Shown: in pieces, positions 24,984 through 33,833 of the stretch
Position numbering within the stretch: position 1 is the first letter of the stretch
How the letters are laid out: each line of letters begins with the position of its first letter
Assembly (NCBI GenBank): GCA_900545515.1
Contig: UQZA01000012.1
Location: 1-64,000 of the forward strand
DNA from: an uncultured Eubacteriales bacterium
GTDB lineage: Bacteria; Bacillota; Clostridia; Oscillospirales; Oscillospiraceae
Direction: 5' to 3'
DNA length: 64,000 nucleotides
Notes under the pieces: model-generated
What the model was told of the DNA's origin: nothing
The model's database searches: none
Seen by the model: the letters and a program-made list of their open reading frames with translations, nothing else
Position numbers and translations under genes: made by a program

Positions 24984-26105
24984 TTACTGCGGGGCGGTAT
25001 GCTTCACTGGCGCTTCTTCGGATTCTGTCGTCTTGGGGGCGGGGCACATGTCCAGTAGTCGCTGGGCCAGGGCGCGGATGGTGTCGAAATTCACGCTGTA
25101 ATGGGGGCGGGAGCCGCCCAGCTTCATATTCAAGAGCCGGGCGTTGTGCATGTTCCGGATGTCCCGAGTCACCGTGCCCAGGTGCAGCCCCAGCTCTTGG
25201 GAAAGCTCCCGAGAGGTCATAGGCCGTTGCCGCATGGCGTTCATCATTTCCATCCGGGCAGGGCTCCCCAGCAGACGCATAGCGGTGTATTCCCACTCCT
25301 CCAGCTTGGACATGGCAATGCCCTTCTGGGGCTGGATGTTGACGCCAATGCAGAAGCGGGTCAGTCTTCTTTTTTCATCCACCAAGCCAGGGGTGAGATT
25401 TGGCATGAAAAAGAGGAGGGAAGCGGTGGCGCTGTCCAGGGGGTAGTCGGTTTGAATCAGCATATGAGTCTGCAAGAACTGCGCCAGGTCTTGATCCTGT
25501 AGTGTGGCTTCCCATTGACGGATCAGAGGTTCCGCCCGGTCCACCCAGGGGGCCAGGGCAGAGCCGAGCCGTTCCATCACCGGCTTCATCAGGGCTGCCA
25601 GCCGTTTTGTGTGGCGGGGGAAGTCTGAAAATACCTCCATCAGCTGCTCTTTACAGGGCAGGGGCAGGGGCAGCTTCCAGAGTCCGTGGGCAAAGGGGAC
25701 AGTACTGGAGTCCCTGGGAGCATACATGCTGAGGCCGTACTCACTGCAGCTGGTGAAATAGTATCCCCCCTGGCGTAGCCGGTCCCAGGCATCACACAGG
25801 GCCTGGAAACTGAGGCCTGGATCGGATTCGTTTAGGTTTACAAAAGAGAAAACCATCAGGCGGGCCAGACAGGTGGCGCCGGATTGCTCCAGCAGCTGGT
25901 ATTTCTGGAAGTAATAGTGCAGGGTAGGCTCCTCCGGAGACAAGCTGCCGCAGACCTCCTCCATGATTGCGCTTACCTCTGCCGGTGGGATGCAGTAGGG
26001 GCCGTCCGCTGTCAGCATACGGGGAGAAAGCTGGTTGACGAATACATACAGAAGCTCTGTGGCCTCCAGAATGAGACAGGGCTTGCGATTGAATTGCAGC
26101 TCCAT
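24984..26105 (-). CDS. Winged-helix regulator, paralogue 1 of 3
   Basis: 373 residues. The C-terminal part (about 280-350) is an ArsR-like winged helix (LLGSPARMEMMNAMRQRPMTSRELSQELGLHLGTVTRDIRNMHNARLL). Residues 1-270 are an alpha-rich domain that I cannot name, shared with the proteins at 46708 and 49795 (for example YCIPPAEVSAIMEEVCGSL here and YCIPEGELAGIMGAVCANL there). It is therefore a DNA-binding one-component regulator with an unknown sensory or oligomerisation domain. ATG 26105 follows GGAGGG. It is transcribed divergently from the SLH subtilase, which is a plausible target (inference). Confidence 0.75.
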   Translation of the reverse strand: MELQFNRKPCLILEATELLYVFVNQLSPRMLTADGPYCIPPAEVSAIMEEVCGSLSPEEPTLHYYFQKYQLLEQSGATCLARLMVFSFVNLNESDPGLSFQALCDAWDRLRQGGYYFTSCSEYGLSMYAPRDSSTVPFAHGLWKLPLPLPCKEQLMEVFSDFPRHTKRLAALMKPVMERLGSALAPWVDRAEPLIRQWEATLQDQDLAQFLQTHMLIQTDYPLDSATASLLFFMPNLTPGLVDEKRRLTRFCIGVNIQPQKGIAMSKLEEWEYTAMRLLGSPARMEMMNAMRQRPMTSRELSQELGLHLGTVTRDIRNMHNARLLNMKLGGSRPHYSVNFDTIRALAQRLLDMCPAPKTTESEEAPVKHTAPQ

Positions 26106-26160
26106 GGGAGTCCCTCCAAGGTCAAAATCGTGTTGCAGATATGCGCACATTTTGAAAACG

Positions 26161-26189
26161 ATTATAACACAGATTGTATCATTTTTCCA
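26161..26189 (-). promoter_or_regulatory. Promoter of winged-helix regulator 1
   Basis: Minus-strand -10 TATAAT (26161-26166) and -35 TGGAAA (26184-26189), spacer 17. Confidence 0.6.
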
Positions 26190-26306
26190 GTCTTTTTTTC
26201 CAATGGCCCGGCCATTCCATGTGCGCTGCCGCGATGAGACCTGTTGTCAGAGAGGACTCGGCTGTATGGAACTCCCACTTTTTTCTATTTTTTTCAAAAA
26301 AAGAAG

Positions 26307-26335
26307 TTGCAATATTGCGTACAATATGCTAGACT
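26307..26335 (+). promoter_or_regulatory. Promoter of the SLH subtilase with internal palindrome
   Basis: -35 TTGCAA (26307-26312), -10 TAGACT (26330-26335), spacer 17. The -35 box is embedded in the palindrome GCAATATTGC (26309-26318) and followed by ACAATATGC, so a regulator could bind over the promoter. The rest of the 322-base divergent gap (26106-26427) holds no gene. Confidence 0.6.
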
Positions 26336-26427
26336 AGTCTTGGAATGATTGTGCGCAACAGTGCGTTCAATCGGGGGGCCGCAAAATTTGTTCGCTTGCG
26401 GCCTGTATCTTGAAGGGGGTAACAACT

Positions 26428-29400
26428 ATGAAACATGCCATGCGAAAGTACCTCACGGTCCTGCTTTGCGCGGCGCTGCTGCTGGGCGTCTTCTGCCCGG
26501 CTGCGGCGGCTGGCAAACCGACGGAGCGCGCCGCCTCAGGAGACCTGGCTGGAGTGGCCAGCGATCCGGCGAAGACGATCTACGCCACCTCGGAAGAGAC
26601 GACCCTTGTCCCAGCCGGTTATACATACGTGTATACTGGTAAAAATGGTGAGACCTATACCCAGACGGCGGAAAGTGATCTTCTGGTCACTCCCAGAGTC
26701 CTGACCGCGGAGGAGGCGGAAGCTTTGGCTTCTTTGCAGCATGGCGAGCCCAAGACTGTGGTTGCAGACGACGGCTCTGTGCTGCGGCAAATGGAGATCA
26801 ACCCAAAAGAAGCCGCCCAGTACGCCCGAGAGATAGAGGCCATCCTGAACGGGACCACCGTGCCCCAGGAGGAAACAGTCAGCGTCTTCTATGAGGCCCA
26901 TCCCAGAGACGAGCAGGTCGAAGCGCTGATCATCTTCGACGATGCGCCGGTGGCGAAGCGGGACGGCATGTCCGTGGTCCTGGGCCAGTCCCTGGGGCAG
27001 GCGGAGCAAAGCGCCCGACAATCCATCGAGCGTGCCCAGACCTCTGCCATGGCCCGGATCAGCCGGACCCTGGGCTACGAGGTCCAGGCTGAGACCCAGC
27101 TGACCCTTCTGACCAACGCGGTGTCGGCCACCGTGCAGTACAAGGACCTGGCTGCCATCCGGCAGATGCCGGGGATCAAGCGGGCCATTCTGATGCCCAC
27201 CTACTCCATGCCAGAGGAAGAGGTTGCCTTGATTCAGAACGCTGAAATGTTGAAGCCTTATATGAAATCCGCCGGTCCCGCCATGGGTGCGAACAGCGCG
27301 TGGGATCTGGGGTACAAAGGCGAGGGCATGAGCGTCGCCGTCATCGACACAGGCATCAGCCTGATCAACCCCGCCTTTGAGCAGCAGCCCCAGGACCAGA
27401 GCCGGGTGGCGTATACCAAAGAAAAAATCCAGGGCCTTCTGGCTGGCTACAACTTCCACGCCAAAGAACTGGTGGAGGGCTTGACCGCAGACCAGGTTTA
27501 TTACAGTAGCAAGATCCCCTTTGCCTTTAACTATGCAGACGGCGCAGCGGACTATGGCGAGTGCCATTACGACGCCCATGGGTCCCATGTGGCCGGCATC
27601 GTAGCCGGTAACGTGCCGGAGTGGGCAAAGGAGCAGTTCGAGATGGAGACCATGGGCATCGCCCCGGAGGCCCAGCTGGTGGGGCTGAAGGTGTTTGACG
27701 CCGGCGGTGGGGCGCGATTCAGCTCCATTGCCCGGGCGCTGGAAGATGCCATTTTATTGGGTGTGGACTGCGCCAATCTGTCCCTGGGCTCCGATGCCGG
27801 TGCATACTATGATGAGGGAATTACGGAATATTACGAAGCAGCCTGCGATGCTGGCATCAACGTCGTGATCGCCGCCGGCAATGCGTCGTTCAGCGGCGAC
27901 AAGAGCCTCTGGGGAAACAACATGGTGAAATCTTCCACCGTTGCCACCGGTACGGTGGGCTCTCCCGGCACCTATGATCCGGTTCTGACTGTGGCCAGTG
28001 CGGAAAACCAGACTGTTGTTTCCGGCAATAAGGTACTTTCCTATCTGCCGCCCCTGAGTCTATACCGCACAGAGTTCCGCTATTGGGAGTATCCAGATGT
28101 CCCAGAGGGCAAGGACCTGGAGGCTGTCCTGGGTGGAACGATGATGCCCTACACAGACAGCTTGCAGGATGCGGACGGAAAATTGGTGTTTTTGAAATTG
28201 AACGAGACCTGCGTAGACACGCTGGTTGCCCAGGCGGTCCAGGCGCAGGCGGCAGCGCTGGTGCTGTGCCAAGGCCCAGAGAGCGGCCAGTCCAAAAGTG
28301 TACCGGTGCAGTTTGAGCAGACCGATTTCTCTCTCCCGGTGGTTTCCATCTCCTATCAAGACTTTGAAACGTTCTGCAACTTCCCACCCCACGATGAGAA
28401 AATCCGCGTGGACACGTTCTGGTGTGTGAACCAACAGGCGGGGCAGATGTCGGACTTCTCTGCCTGGGGCCCCACCGATGGGCTGACCTTGAAGCCGGAA
28501 ATCACCGGCATTGGCGGCAATGTGTTTTCCGCATATTACGAAGACTATTTTGCGAGCATGTCCGGCACCTCCATGGCCTCTCCTGCCGTGGCGGCGTCAG
28601 CAGCCCTGGTGCGGCAGTATTTGAAGGAACAGGGTGTGGCAGAGGAAGGGCTGGCCGATCTGGTCAACCGCCTGCTCATGAGCACGGCGACTCCCATTGT
28701 AGATGAAGCCCACGACACCTTCTACTTCGTCCGCCGCCAGGGCGCGGGTCTGGCCAATCCTGCGGCGGCCATGGCCTCTCAAGCTTACATTCAGGTGGAG
28801 GGCACCAACAAGTCCAAATTTGAGCTGGGCGACGACCCGGAGCGCACGGGCGTCTATACCATGGACTTTGAAGTGGTGAATTTCTCTGACGGGGAGAAAA
28901 CATACACCCTGGATACCGCAGTTCTGGGACAAAAGGCAGAAGGCGGCCAGATTCGGGGCGGTAAGGTCACCTATCTGGTCTATGACTATGCCCGGAAACT
29001 GAGTGCTGCTGTTACCTCCAGCGCCGCAGACGGGAGAATTACCGTCCCTGCCCATGCCACTGCCCAGGTCTCGGTTACGGTCACACTGTCGGACGCAGAC
29101 AGAGCTTACATGGACGAGAGGTTCCCCTATGGCGCCTATGTAGAAGGGTTTGTACAGCTGATAAGCGAAGATAGTGTCAGCCTTTCCGCTCCCTTCCTGG
29201 CCTTCTATGGGGACTTCGGTGAAGCGCCGCTGTTTGATGCTGAGACCTATGAATCCCTCATGGGCGGCCCCTATGCTTACAACACGGCAGATCAAGTCCA
29301 TAACACCATGGCAAGCGGCCGCTATGCACCCTTCTGGGAGAGCCTGGGCAGCTATGAGCTGCCGGCGGAATTTAAAAGCGTCTATTTGGGATCCTCCAGA

Positions 29401-30993
29401 AACCATTACATGGTGCCAGAAGCAACCAAAATCGAGTTGGGCGGTCTGCAGCCGCAGTACCTGACGTTCAATCCCGAAGCCGCAGGTCTGTCGCCCAATG
29501 GGGATGAGGATTTGGATTGGTTAAGTTTTGCTTTCGGCTTGAACCGCAATGCGAAAACGGTTACATACACGGTGACCGATGCCGCCACTGGCAGGGTCCT
29601 TTGGAAGCAGGAGCTGGAGGGCATCTGCAAGACGTTCAATAAAAATGCATTTTTAGGAAGTCCGTTTACTGCCTCTGAGCTGGGGATGGATTGGCTGTAC
29701 CCAGTTGCATACAATGAGGAAGATGGCTTTTATTACTATGACACCAGCAGATGCTTGCTGGAAAATAATACAGAAGTGAAGGTTCGGGTGGAGGCTACCA
29801 CAGAGCTGGAGACGGATACGCCCAATGCCAATGATGCAGTGGAATTCTACTTTTACATTGATACGGGCGCCCCCATGGACGATCCGTCCAGTATCAGAGC
29901 CATCGCCAATGAACTCAGCCCGACCTACACGGAATATTTGTATCTCTTCCAACCCCGTGAGACCTGGTTCATTGATTATACTATCATATGTCAAATTCAG
30001 AAGGATCCTGAGACCGGTAAATGGAATGGATCTGCCTTTTCTGTGGTGTCTACTACCCCAATCCCAGGGAACATCATGGGTACAGGTGCCATGGCTGGCC
30101 ACTGTACGGAGGACAATCGATCCATTTTCCTGGCCTGTGACTATGCCGGCAACGTATCGGTTGCTGAAATCCAGGGTGGCAGTCACATGGTGGATGAAGA
30201 TATGGATCTACAGGCCAGTGCCACGACTCTGGCCGTGGGTGACACCATCACCATTGAAAACGTAGCCGAGAATGATTATGAGTTGAACCTGAACTGGAAG
30301 TCCCTGACGCCGGAAGTGGGCGAAGTGACCCAGTCCGACGGCAGCTCCTGCACGGTGCAGGCCAACGCCTGCGGCTTCCTGAAGGTCCGGAGCAGCTTCG
30401 GCAGCAATGAAAAAGTCCTCACCTTCCGGGTGGTGGATCCCAGCCTGGAAGGGACCTTTACCGACGTCTCCAACCATTGGGCCAAGGATGATATCCTGAT
30501 GGCAACCGGCATGGGCCTGTTCCGCGGTATGACCGACAGCACCTTCTGCCCCCAGATGCCCCTGAGCAGAGGCCAGCTGGTTACCGTGCTCTACCGCATG
30601 GAGGGTAGCCCCGAGATCACCGGCAGCAGCGGTTTCCAGGATGTGGCCCCCAATCAGTATTACACCCAGGCCGTCGCCTGGGCCAAGGAAAACGGCATGG
30701 TCAACGGTGTAACAGACACCCTCTTCCGGCCTGCCGATTCGATCACCCGAGAGCAGTTTGCCGCCATCTTGTACCGCTACGCCAATTGGAAGGAGCAGGA
30801 TGTGACAGCCCAGGCGGACCTGACATCCTTTGCAGACGCCGCCGGCGTCAGCGCCTATGCCCAGATCCCCATGGCCTGGGCCGTGGCAGAGGGCTTGATC
30901 CAGGGCATCTCTGAGACAATCCTCAGCCCCCGTGGAACCACCACCCGGGCGCAAGCAGCCACCATCCTGGTCCGGTACCTGGAGCAGCTGTAA
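26428..30993 (+). CDS. SLH-anchored subtilisin-like cell-envelope protease
   Basis: 1521 residues, exported (signal peptide to about residue 35). An N-terminal inhibitor-like region (about 120-260) precedes an S8 peptidase with the full triad: Asp in VAVIDTGIS (about 307), His in DAHGSHVAG (about 385), Ser in SGTSMASPA (about 715). A protease-associated insert lies between His and Ser, as in lactocepin and C5a peptidase. Beta-sandwich modules follow, including the motif LSPNGDEDLDW, then three SLH repeats (about 1340-1521) that bind the protein to the wall. It probably degrades host or dietary proteins, or processes other surface proteins. ATG 26428 follows AAGGGGG; a TTG six codons earlier overlaps that site. 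Confidence 0.92.
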   Translation: MKHAMRKYLTVLLCAALLLGVFCPAAAAGKPTERAASGDLAGVASDPAKTIYATSEETTLVPAGYTYVYTGKNGETYTQTAESDLLVTPRVLTAEEAEALASLQHGEPKTVVADDGSVLRQMEINPKEAAQYAREIEAILNGTTVPQEETVSVFYEAHPRDEQVEALIIFDDAPVAKRDGMSVVLGQSLGQAEQSARQSIERAQTSAMARISRTLGYEVQAETQLTLLTNAVSATVQYKDLAAIRQMPGIKRAILMPTYSMPEEEVALIQNAEMLKPYMKSAGPAMGANSAWDLGYKGEGMSVAVIDTGISLINPAFEQQPQDQSRVAYTKEKIQGLLAGYNFHAKELVEGLTADQVYYSSKIPFAFNYADGAADYGECHYDAHGSHVAGIVAGNVPEWAKEQFEMETMGIAPEAQLVGLKVFDAGGGARFSSIARALEDAILLGVDCANLSLGSDAGAYYDEGITEYYEAACDAGINVVIAAGNASFSGDKSLWGNNMVKSSTVATGTVGSPGTYDPVLTVASAENQTVVSGNKVLSYLPPLSLYRTEFRYWEYPDVPEGKDLEAVLGGTMMPYTDSLQDADGKLVFLKLNETCVDTLVAQAVQAQAAALVLCQGPESGQSKSVPVQFEQTDFSLPVVSISYQDFETFCNFPPHDEKIRVDTFWCVNQQAGQMSDFSAWGPTDGLTLKPEITGIGGNVFSAYYEDYFASMSGTSMASPAVAASAALVRQYLKEQGVAEEGLADLVNRLLMSTATPIVDEAHDTFYFVRRQGAGLANPAAAMASQAYIQVEGTNKSKFELGDDPERTGVYTMDFEVVNFSDGEKTYTLDTAVLGQKAEGGQIRGGKVTYLVYDYARKLSAAVTSSAADGRITVPAHATAQVSVTVTLSDADRAYMDERFPYGAYVEGFVQLISEDSVSLSAPFLAFYGDFGEAPLFDAETYESLMGGPYAYNTADQVHNTMASGRYAPFWESLGSYELPAEFKSVYLGSSRNHYMVPEATKIELGGLQPQYLTFNPEAAGLSPNGDEDLDWLSFAFGLNRNAKTVTYTVTDAATGRVLWKQELEGICKTFNKNAFLGSPFTASELGMDWLYPVAYNEEDGFYYYDTSRCLLENNTEVKVRVEATTELETDTPNANDAVEFYFYIDTGAPMDDPSSIRAIANELSPTYTEYLYLFQPRETWFIDYTIICQIQKDPETGKWNGSAFSVVSTTPIPGNIMGTGAMAGHCTEDNRSIFLACDYAGNVSVAEIQGGSHMVDEDMDLQASATTLAVGDTITIENVAENDYELNLNWKSLTPEVGEVTQSDGSSCTVQANACGFLKVRSSFGSNEKVLTFRVVDPSLEGTFTDVSNHWAKDDILMATGMGLFRGMTDSTFCPQMPLSRGQLVTVLYRMEGSPEITGSSGFQDVAPNQYYTQAVAWAKENGMVNGVTDTLFRPADSITREQFAAILYRYANWKEQDVTAQADLTSFADAAGVSAYAQIPMAWAVAEGLIQGISETILSPRGTTTRAQAATILVRYLEQL

Positions 30994-31108
30994 GCTCTGT
31001 CTCTTCCGGAACCAGCAGAGAGGGTTCTCCGCTTTGCTGCCTCCGGACCGTTGCAACGAGGAACCAATTTGTTTTGCTTGTAATCTTGCCATCCTTTCCT
31101 TTCTGAAA

Positions 31109-31157
31109 GCAGGAGGCCACCCATTCCCAGCCCGGGTGGCCTCCTGCTTACTTGTTT
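31109..31157 (+). terminator. Terminator after the subtilase
   Basis: GCAGGAGGCCACCC (31109-31122) pairs exactly with GGGTGGCCTCCTGC (31134-31147) and is followed by a T-rich tail. The remaining sequence to 31316 has no gene. It contains a 9-base direct repeat TCAATTGGG (31242-31250 and 31260-31268) upstream of the NUDIX gene and a possible -10 TATGAT (31285-31290). Confidence 0.85.
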
Positions 31158-31316
31158 GTATATCCCGTTTATGTCTTTAGCGCTATCATGTGTGACCGCA
31201 GGGGCGGACCCTGTCCGATGTGTTTTGTCATTTCAATGCGCTCAATTGGGAACCGGTTGTCAATTGGGCGAAGATATGGTACCATATGATCCAACATATA
31301 GGGAGGGAGTGGACGT

Positions 31317-31838
31317 ATGGAGGAGCGTGTGGATGTATATGACGCCAGTCGCCGCCGCACCGGTCGGGTGCGGCGGCGAGGAGAGGCAATGAAGCCTGGA
31401 GAGTATGGGCTGGTGGTCTGCGTCTGGGTATGCGATGGAGCCGGACATCTGCTTCTGACCAAGCGGGCGACGGAGAAAAAATCCTTTCCCAACACCTGGG
31501 AAAACTCCGGCGGCTCCGCCTGGGCCGGTGAGTCCAGCCGCCAGGCCATTGCCCGGGAACTGTATGAGGAAACCGGAATCCGCGCCCGGGAGGAAGCCTT
31601 CCTGCTGCTGGAGTCTGACCGGGGGGAAGAGGCTTTTTTTGACTTCTACTTCCTCCGCTGCCCACCGCCGCAGCCGGACATTGTGCTCCAGCCGGGGGAG
31701 ACCAGCGACGCCAAATGGGTCACCCTGGATGAGGTCCGGGAGATGGCCCGGGCCGGTCTTCTGGCTGCGCCCATTGCTCGCCGCTTCCGCCTCCAGGAGG
31801 CCCGGCTGGAGCGGCTGGTGGAAGCGGATGCGCCGTAG
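31317..31838 (+). CDS. NUDIX hydrolase
   Basis: 173 residues. Carries a complete NUDIX box, from GGSAWAGE to RELYEETGI, at about residues 65-87, so it should hydrolyse a nucleoside diphosphate linked to another group. The N-terminus (RVDVYDASRRRTGRV, then YGLVVCVWVCDGAGHLLLTKRA) is of the isopentenyl-diphosphate-isomerase-like/YfcD subgroup, whose substrates are mostly unknown. Start ATG 31317 follows GGAGGGAG. It is convergent with thiC, with only 18 bases between the stops and no clear terminator. Confidence 0.88.
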   Translation: MEERVDVYDASRRRTGRVRRRGEAMKPGEYGLVVCVWVCDGAGHLLLTKRATEKKSFPNTWENSGGSAWAGESSRQAIARELYEETGIRAREEAFLLLESDRGEEAFFDFYFLRCPPPQPDIVLQPGETSDAKWVTLDEVREMARAGLLAAPIARRFRLQEARLERLVEADAP

Positions 31839-31856
31839 CCGGTCCCGGAGCGCTCC

Positions 31857-33170
31857 TTATTTTTCGGTGCAGAATTCCACCTGCTTACCTTCCAGGATCA
31901 GGTTGGTGGTTCGTACCGCGCACATTTTGCCACACATGGAGCAGGTGTGCCGGTCTGCAGGAGGGGTGCTTTCAAAGTAGCGTCTGGCCTTGTCCTGGTC
32001 CAGAGCAAGGTCAAACATGGCCTCCCAGTCCACCTTGTGACGGGCTTCGGACATGGCGTTGTCCTGCTGCCTGGCGTGGGGGACGCCCTTGGCGATGTCG
32101 GCGGCATGGGCGGCGATGCGGCTGGCGATGATTCCCTCCTTCACGTCGTCCAGGTCCGGCAGGCGAAGATGCTCTGCCGGCGTCACATAGCACAGGAAGT
32201 CCGCACCGTTTGCCGCTGCAATGGCTCCGCCGATGGCGGCGGTGATGTGATCATAGCCGGGGGCAATGTCGGTGACAATGGGACCCAGCACATAGAACGG
32301 GGCGTTGTGGCAAAGCCGCTTTTGCAGCTGCATGTTGGCCGCAATCTCATTCATGGCCATGTGACCCGGCCCTTCCACCATGACCTGCACGTCCTTTGCC
32401 CAGGCGCGCTCCGTGAGGCTGCCAAGCTCAATCAGCTCGGCAACCTGCCCTGCGTCGGTGCTGTCGTCGATGCAGCCGGGGCGTAGGGCGTCTCCAAGGC
32501 TGATGGTGACGTCGTATTCCCGCAAAATCTCCAGGACTTCGTCGTAGTGTTCGTAAAACGGGTTCTCCTTCCCGGTCATCATCATCCATGCAAACAGCAG
32601 GGAGCCACCCCGGGATACGATGTTCATCCTCCGCTTGTCCCGCATAAACGATTCCACGGCGCGGCGGTTGATACCGGCGTGAATGGTCATAAAATCCACA
32701 CCCTCTTCAGCGTGAGCCCGGACCACCCGCAGGAAATCCTCTGGGGTGATTTCCAGCAGATCCTTCTCCAGGTAGCCAATGGCGTCGTACATGGGTACGG
32801 TGCCGATCATGGCGGGGGACTTTGCAATCAGCTCTCGGCGGAAGGTGTTGGTTTTACCATAATTGCTCAGGTCCATAATGGCCTCTGCGCCAAATTGCAG
32901 GGCCAGGTCCACCTTCTGCATCTCCATGTCGTAGCGGTTGCAGTCGCCGGAGATGCCCAGGTTGACGTTGATCTTGGTGCGGAGTCCTCCGCCGATGCCC
33001 TCCGGGGAAATGGAGGTGTGGTGGATGTTACAGGGAATGGCCACTTCACCCTTGGCGACCAGCTGGCGAAGCGTTTCCGGCTCCATGTACTCCTTTTTGG
33101 CGACCAGCTCCATTTCCGGCGTCACAATGCCCCTCTTTGCGGCTTCCATCTGGGTTTTGTAAGTTCTCAT
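31857..33170 (-). CDS. thiC: Phosphomethylpyrimidine synthase
   Basis: 437 residues. Converts aminoimidazole ribotide to hydroxymethylpyrimidine phosphate, the pyrimidine half of thiamine, by a non-classical radical SAM reaction. The C-terminal cluster motif CSMCGKMCAVR (CX2CX4C) is present, with conserved NIHHTSISPEGIG, INVNLGISGD, DLSNYG, FMTIHAGI, SRGGSLLFAWMM, DDSTDAGQVAEL and EGPGHMAMNEI. The start ATG 33170 (MRTYKTQ) follows AAAGGA. A TPP riboswitch with an intrinsic terminator precedes it. No other thi gene is in the window. Confidence 0.97.
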   Translation of the reverse strand: MRTYKTQMEAAKRGIVTPEMELVAKKEYMEPETLRQLVAKGEVAIPCNIHHTSISPEGIGGGLRTKINVNLGISGDCNRYDMEMQKVDLALQFGAEAIMDLSNYGKTNTFRRELIAKSPAMIGTVPMYDAIGYLEKDLLEITPEDFLRVVRAHAEEGVDFMTIHAGINRRAVESFMRDKRRMNIVSRGGSLLFAWMMMTGKENPFYEHYDEVLEILREYDVTISLGDALRPGCIDDSTDAGQVAELIELGSLTERAWAKDVQVMVEGPGHMAMNEIAANMQLQKRLCHNAPFYVLGPIVTDIAPGYDHITAAIGGAIAAANGADFLCYVTPAEHLRLPDLDDVKEGIIASRIAAHAADIAKGVPHARQQDNAMSEARHKVDWEAMFDLALDQDKARRYFESTPPADRHTCSMCGKMCAVRTTNLILEGKQVEFCTEK

Positions 33171-33223
33171 GGTGGTGATTCCTTTCGGCAAAAATTTGTG
33201 GGAGCAGGTGGCAGGAGCAAGAT

Positions 33224-33260
33224 AGAAAAACGGGAAATGACCAGATTTGGCAATTTCCCG
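33224..33260 (-). terminator. Riboswitch-controlled terminator ahead of thiC
   Basis: On the minus strand GGGAAAT (33254-33260 side) pairs with ATTTCCC and is followed by TTTTT (33226-33230), between the riboswitch and the thiC start. This is the expected expression platform, stopping transcription when thiamine pyrophosphate is bound. Confidence 0.8.
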
Positions 33261-33276
33261 TTTCTTACGTCTTTCG

Positions 33277-33359
33277 TCTCCCTACGTTGGCATGATCCAA
33301 ATCAGGTTTATGGGTCGAAGGTCGCACCTTCCTCTCAGCCTGTCATACAAACTCCCCAG
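33277..33359 (-). promoter_or_regulatory. TPP riboswitch
   Basis: Read on the minus strand the element starts CTGGGGAG, has the THI-box segments GGCTGAGAGG, CGACCC and ACCTGATTTGGATCATGCC, and closes with AACGTAGGGAGA. All conserved TPP-binding positions that I can recall are present. It lies 107 bases upstream of thiC and acts through the terminator at 33224-33260. Confidence 0.96.
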
Positions 33360-33378
33360 CTATGTAGTTGTTGGGTTC

Positions 33379-33407
33379 ATTGTACACGGGGCGGGTGGGA
33401 AAATCAA
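33379..33407 (-). promoter_or_regulatory. Promoter of the TPP riboswitch-thiC transcript
   Basis: Minus-strand -35 TTGATT (33402-33407), -10 TACAAT (33379-33384), spacer 17; the riboswitch begins about 20 bases downstream. Confidence 0.75.
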
Positions 33408-33455
33408 GAATTATTTCGGCGAATCCAGCCGCTCTGGTTTTTTTGACAATTCCTC

Positions 33456-33484
33456 TTGTTTTTTGGGGGAGTGCCGGGTATAAT
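33456..33484 (+). promoter_or_regulatory. Promoter of the redox-disulfide/trmK unit
   Basis: -35 TTGTTT (33456-33461), consensus -10 TATAAT (33479-33484), spacer 17; the GTG start is 30 bases further. Confidence 0.6.
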
Positions 33485-33513
33485 AAAGCAAACGATAGTA
33501 GGAGGTCCGTTAC

Positions 33514-33744
33514 GTGGCTGTTACCATTGAAAAAGATACCATCATCGGCGAAGTGCTGGACATTGCGCCTCAGTCCGCCCCCCTGTTCCTGGCCATTGGC
33601 ATGCACTGCCTGGGCTGTCCCTCTTCCCGGGGTGAGACTGTGGAGGAGGCTTGCATGGTCCACGGCATCGACTGCGACGCCTTCCTGGCCCAGCTGAACC
33701 GGTTCCTGGAGGCCAGCGAGGCTGCCGAGGCGGAGAAACAGTAA
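33514..33744 (+). CDS. DUF1858 hybrid-cluster-associated redox disulfide protein
   Basis: A 76-residue protein matching the small redox-disulfide domain that often accompanies hybrid cluster proteins: an N-terminal DTIIGEVLDIAPQSAPLF helix pair, then the paired cysteines in GMHCLGCPSSRGETVEEAC. The CLGC pair probably cycles between thiol and disulfide; the partner enzyme is unknown. Starts at GTG 33514, 8 bases after GGAGG. trmK follows 89 bases downstream. Confidence 0.85.
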   Translation: MAVTIEKDTIIGEVLDIAPQSAPLFLAIGMHCLGCPSSRGETVEEACMVHGIDCDAFLAQLNRFLEASEAAEAEKQ

Positions 33745-33833
33745 GCTTTGGGGAAGGAGGCGTTGCGGGGTGGGTCCCTGCGGCGTCTCCTTCTTTCTTT
33801 TTTATCAGTGCGGCACACGTAAGGAGGGTAGTT

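Noticed and set aside
31345..31385. GCCGCACCGGTCGGGTGCGGC palindrome
   Set aside because: It lies within the NUDIX coding region and encodes a normal Arg-rich segment; probably chance.
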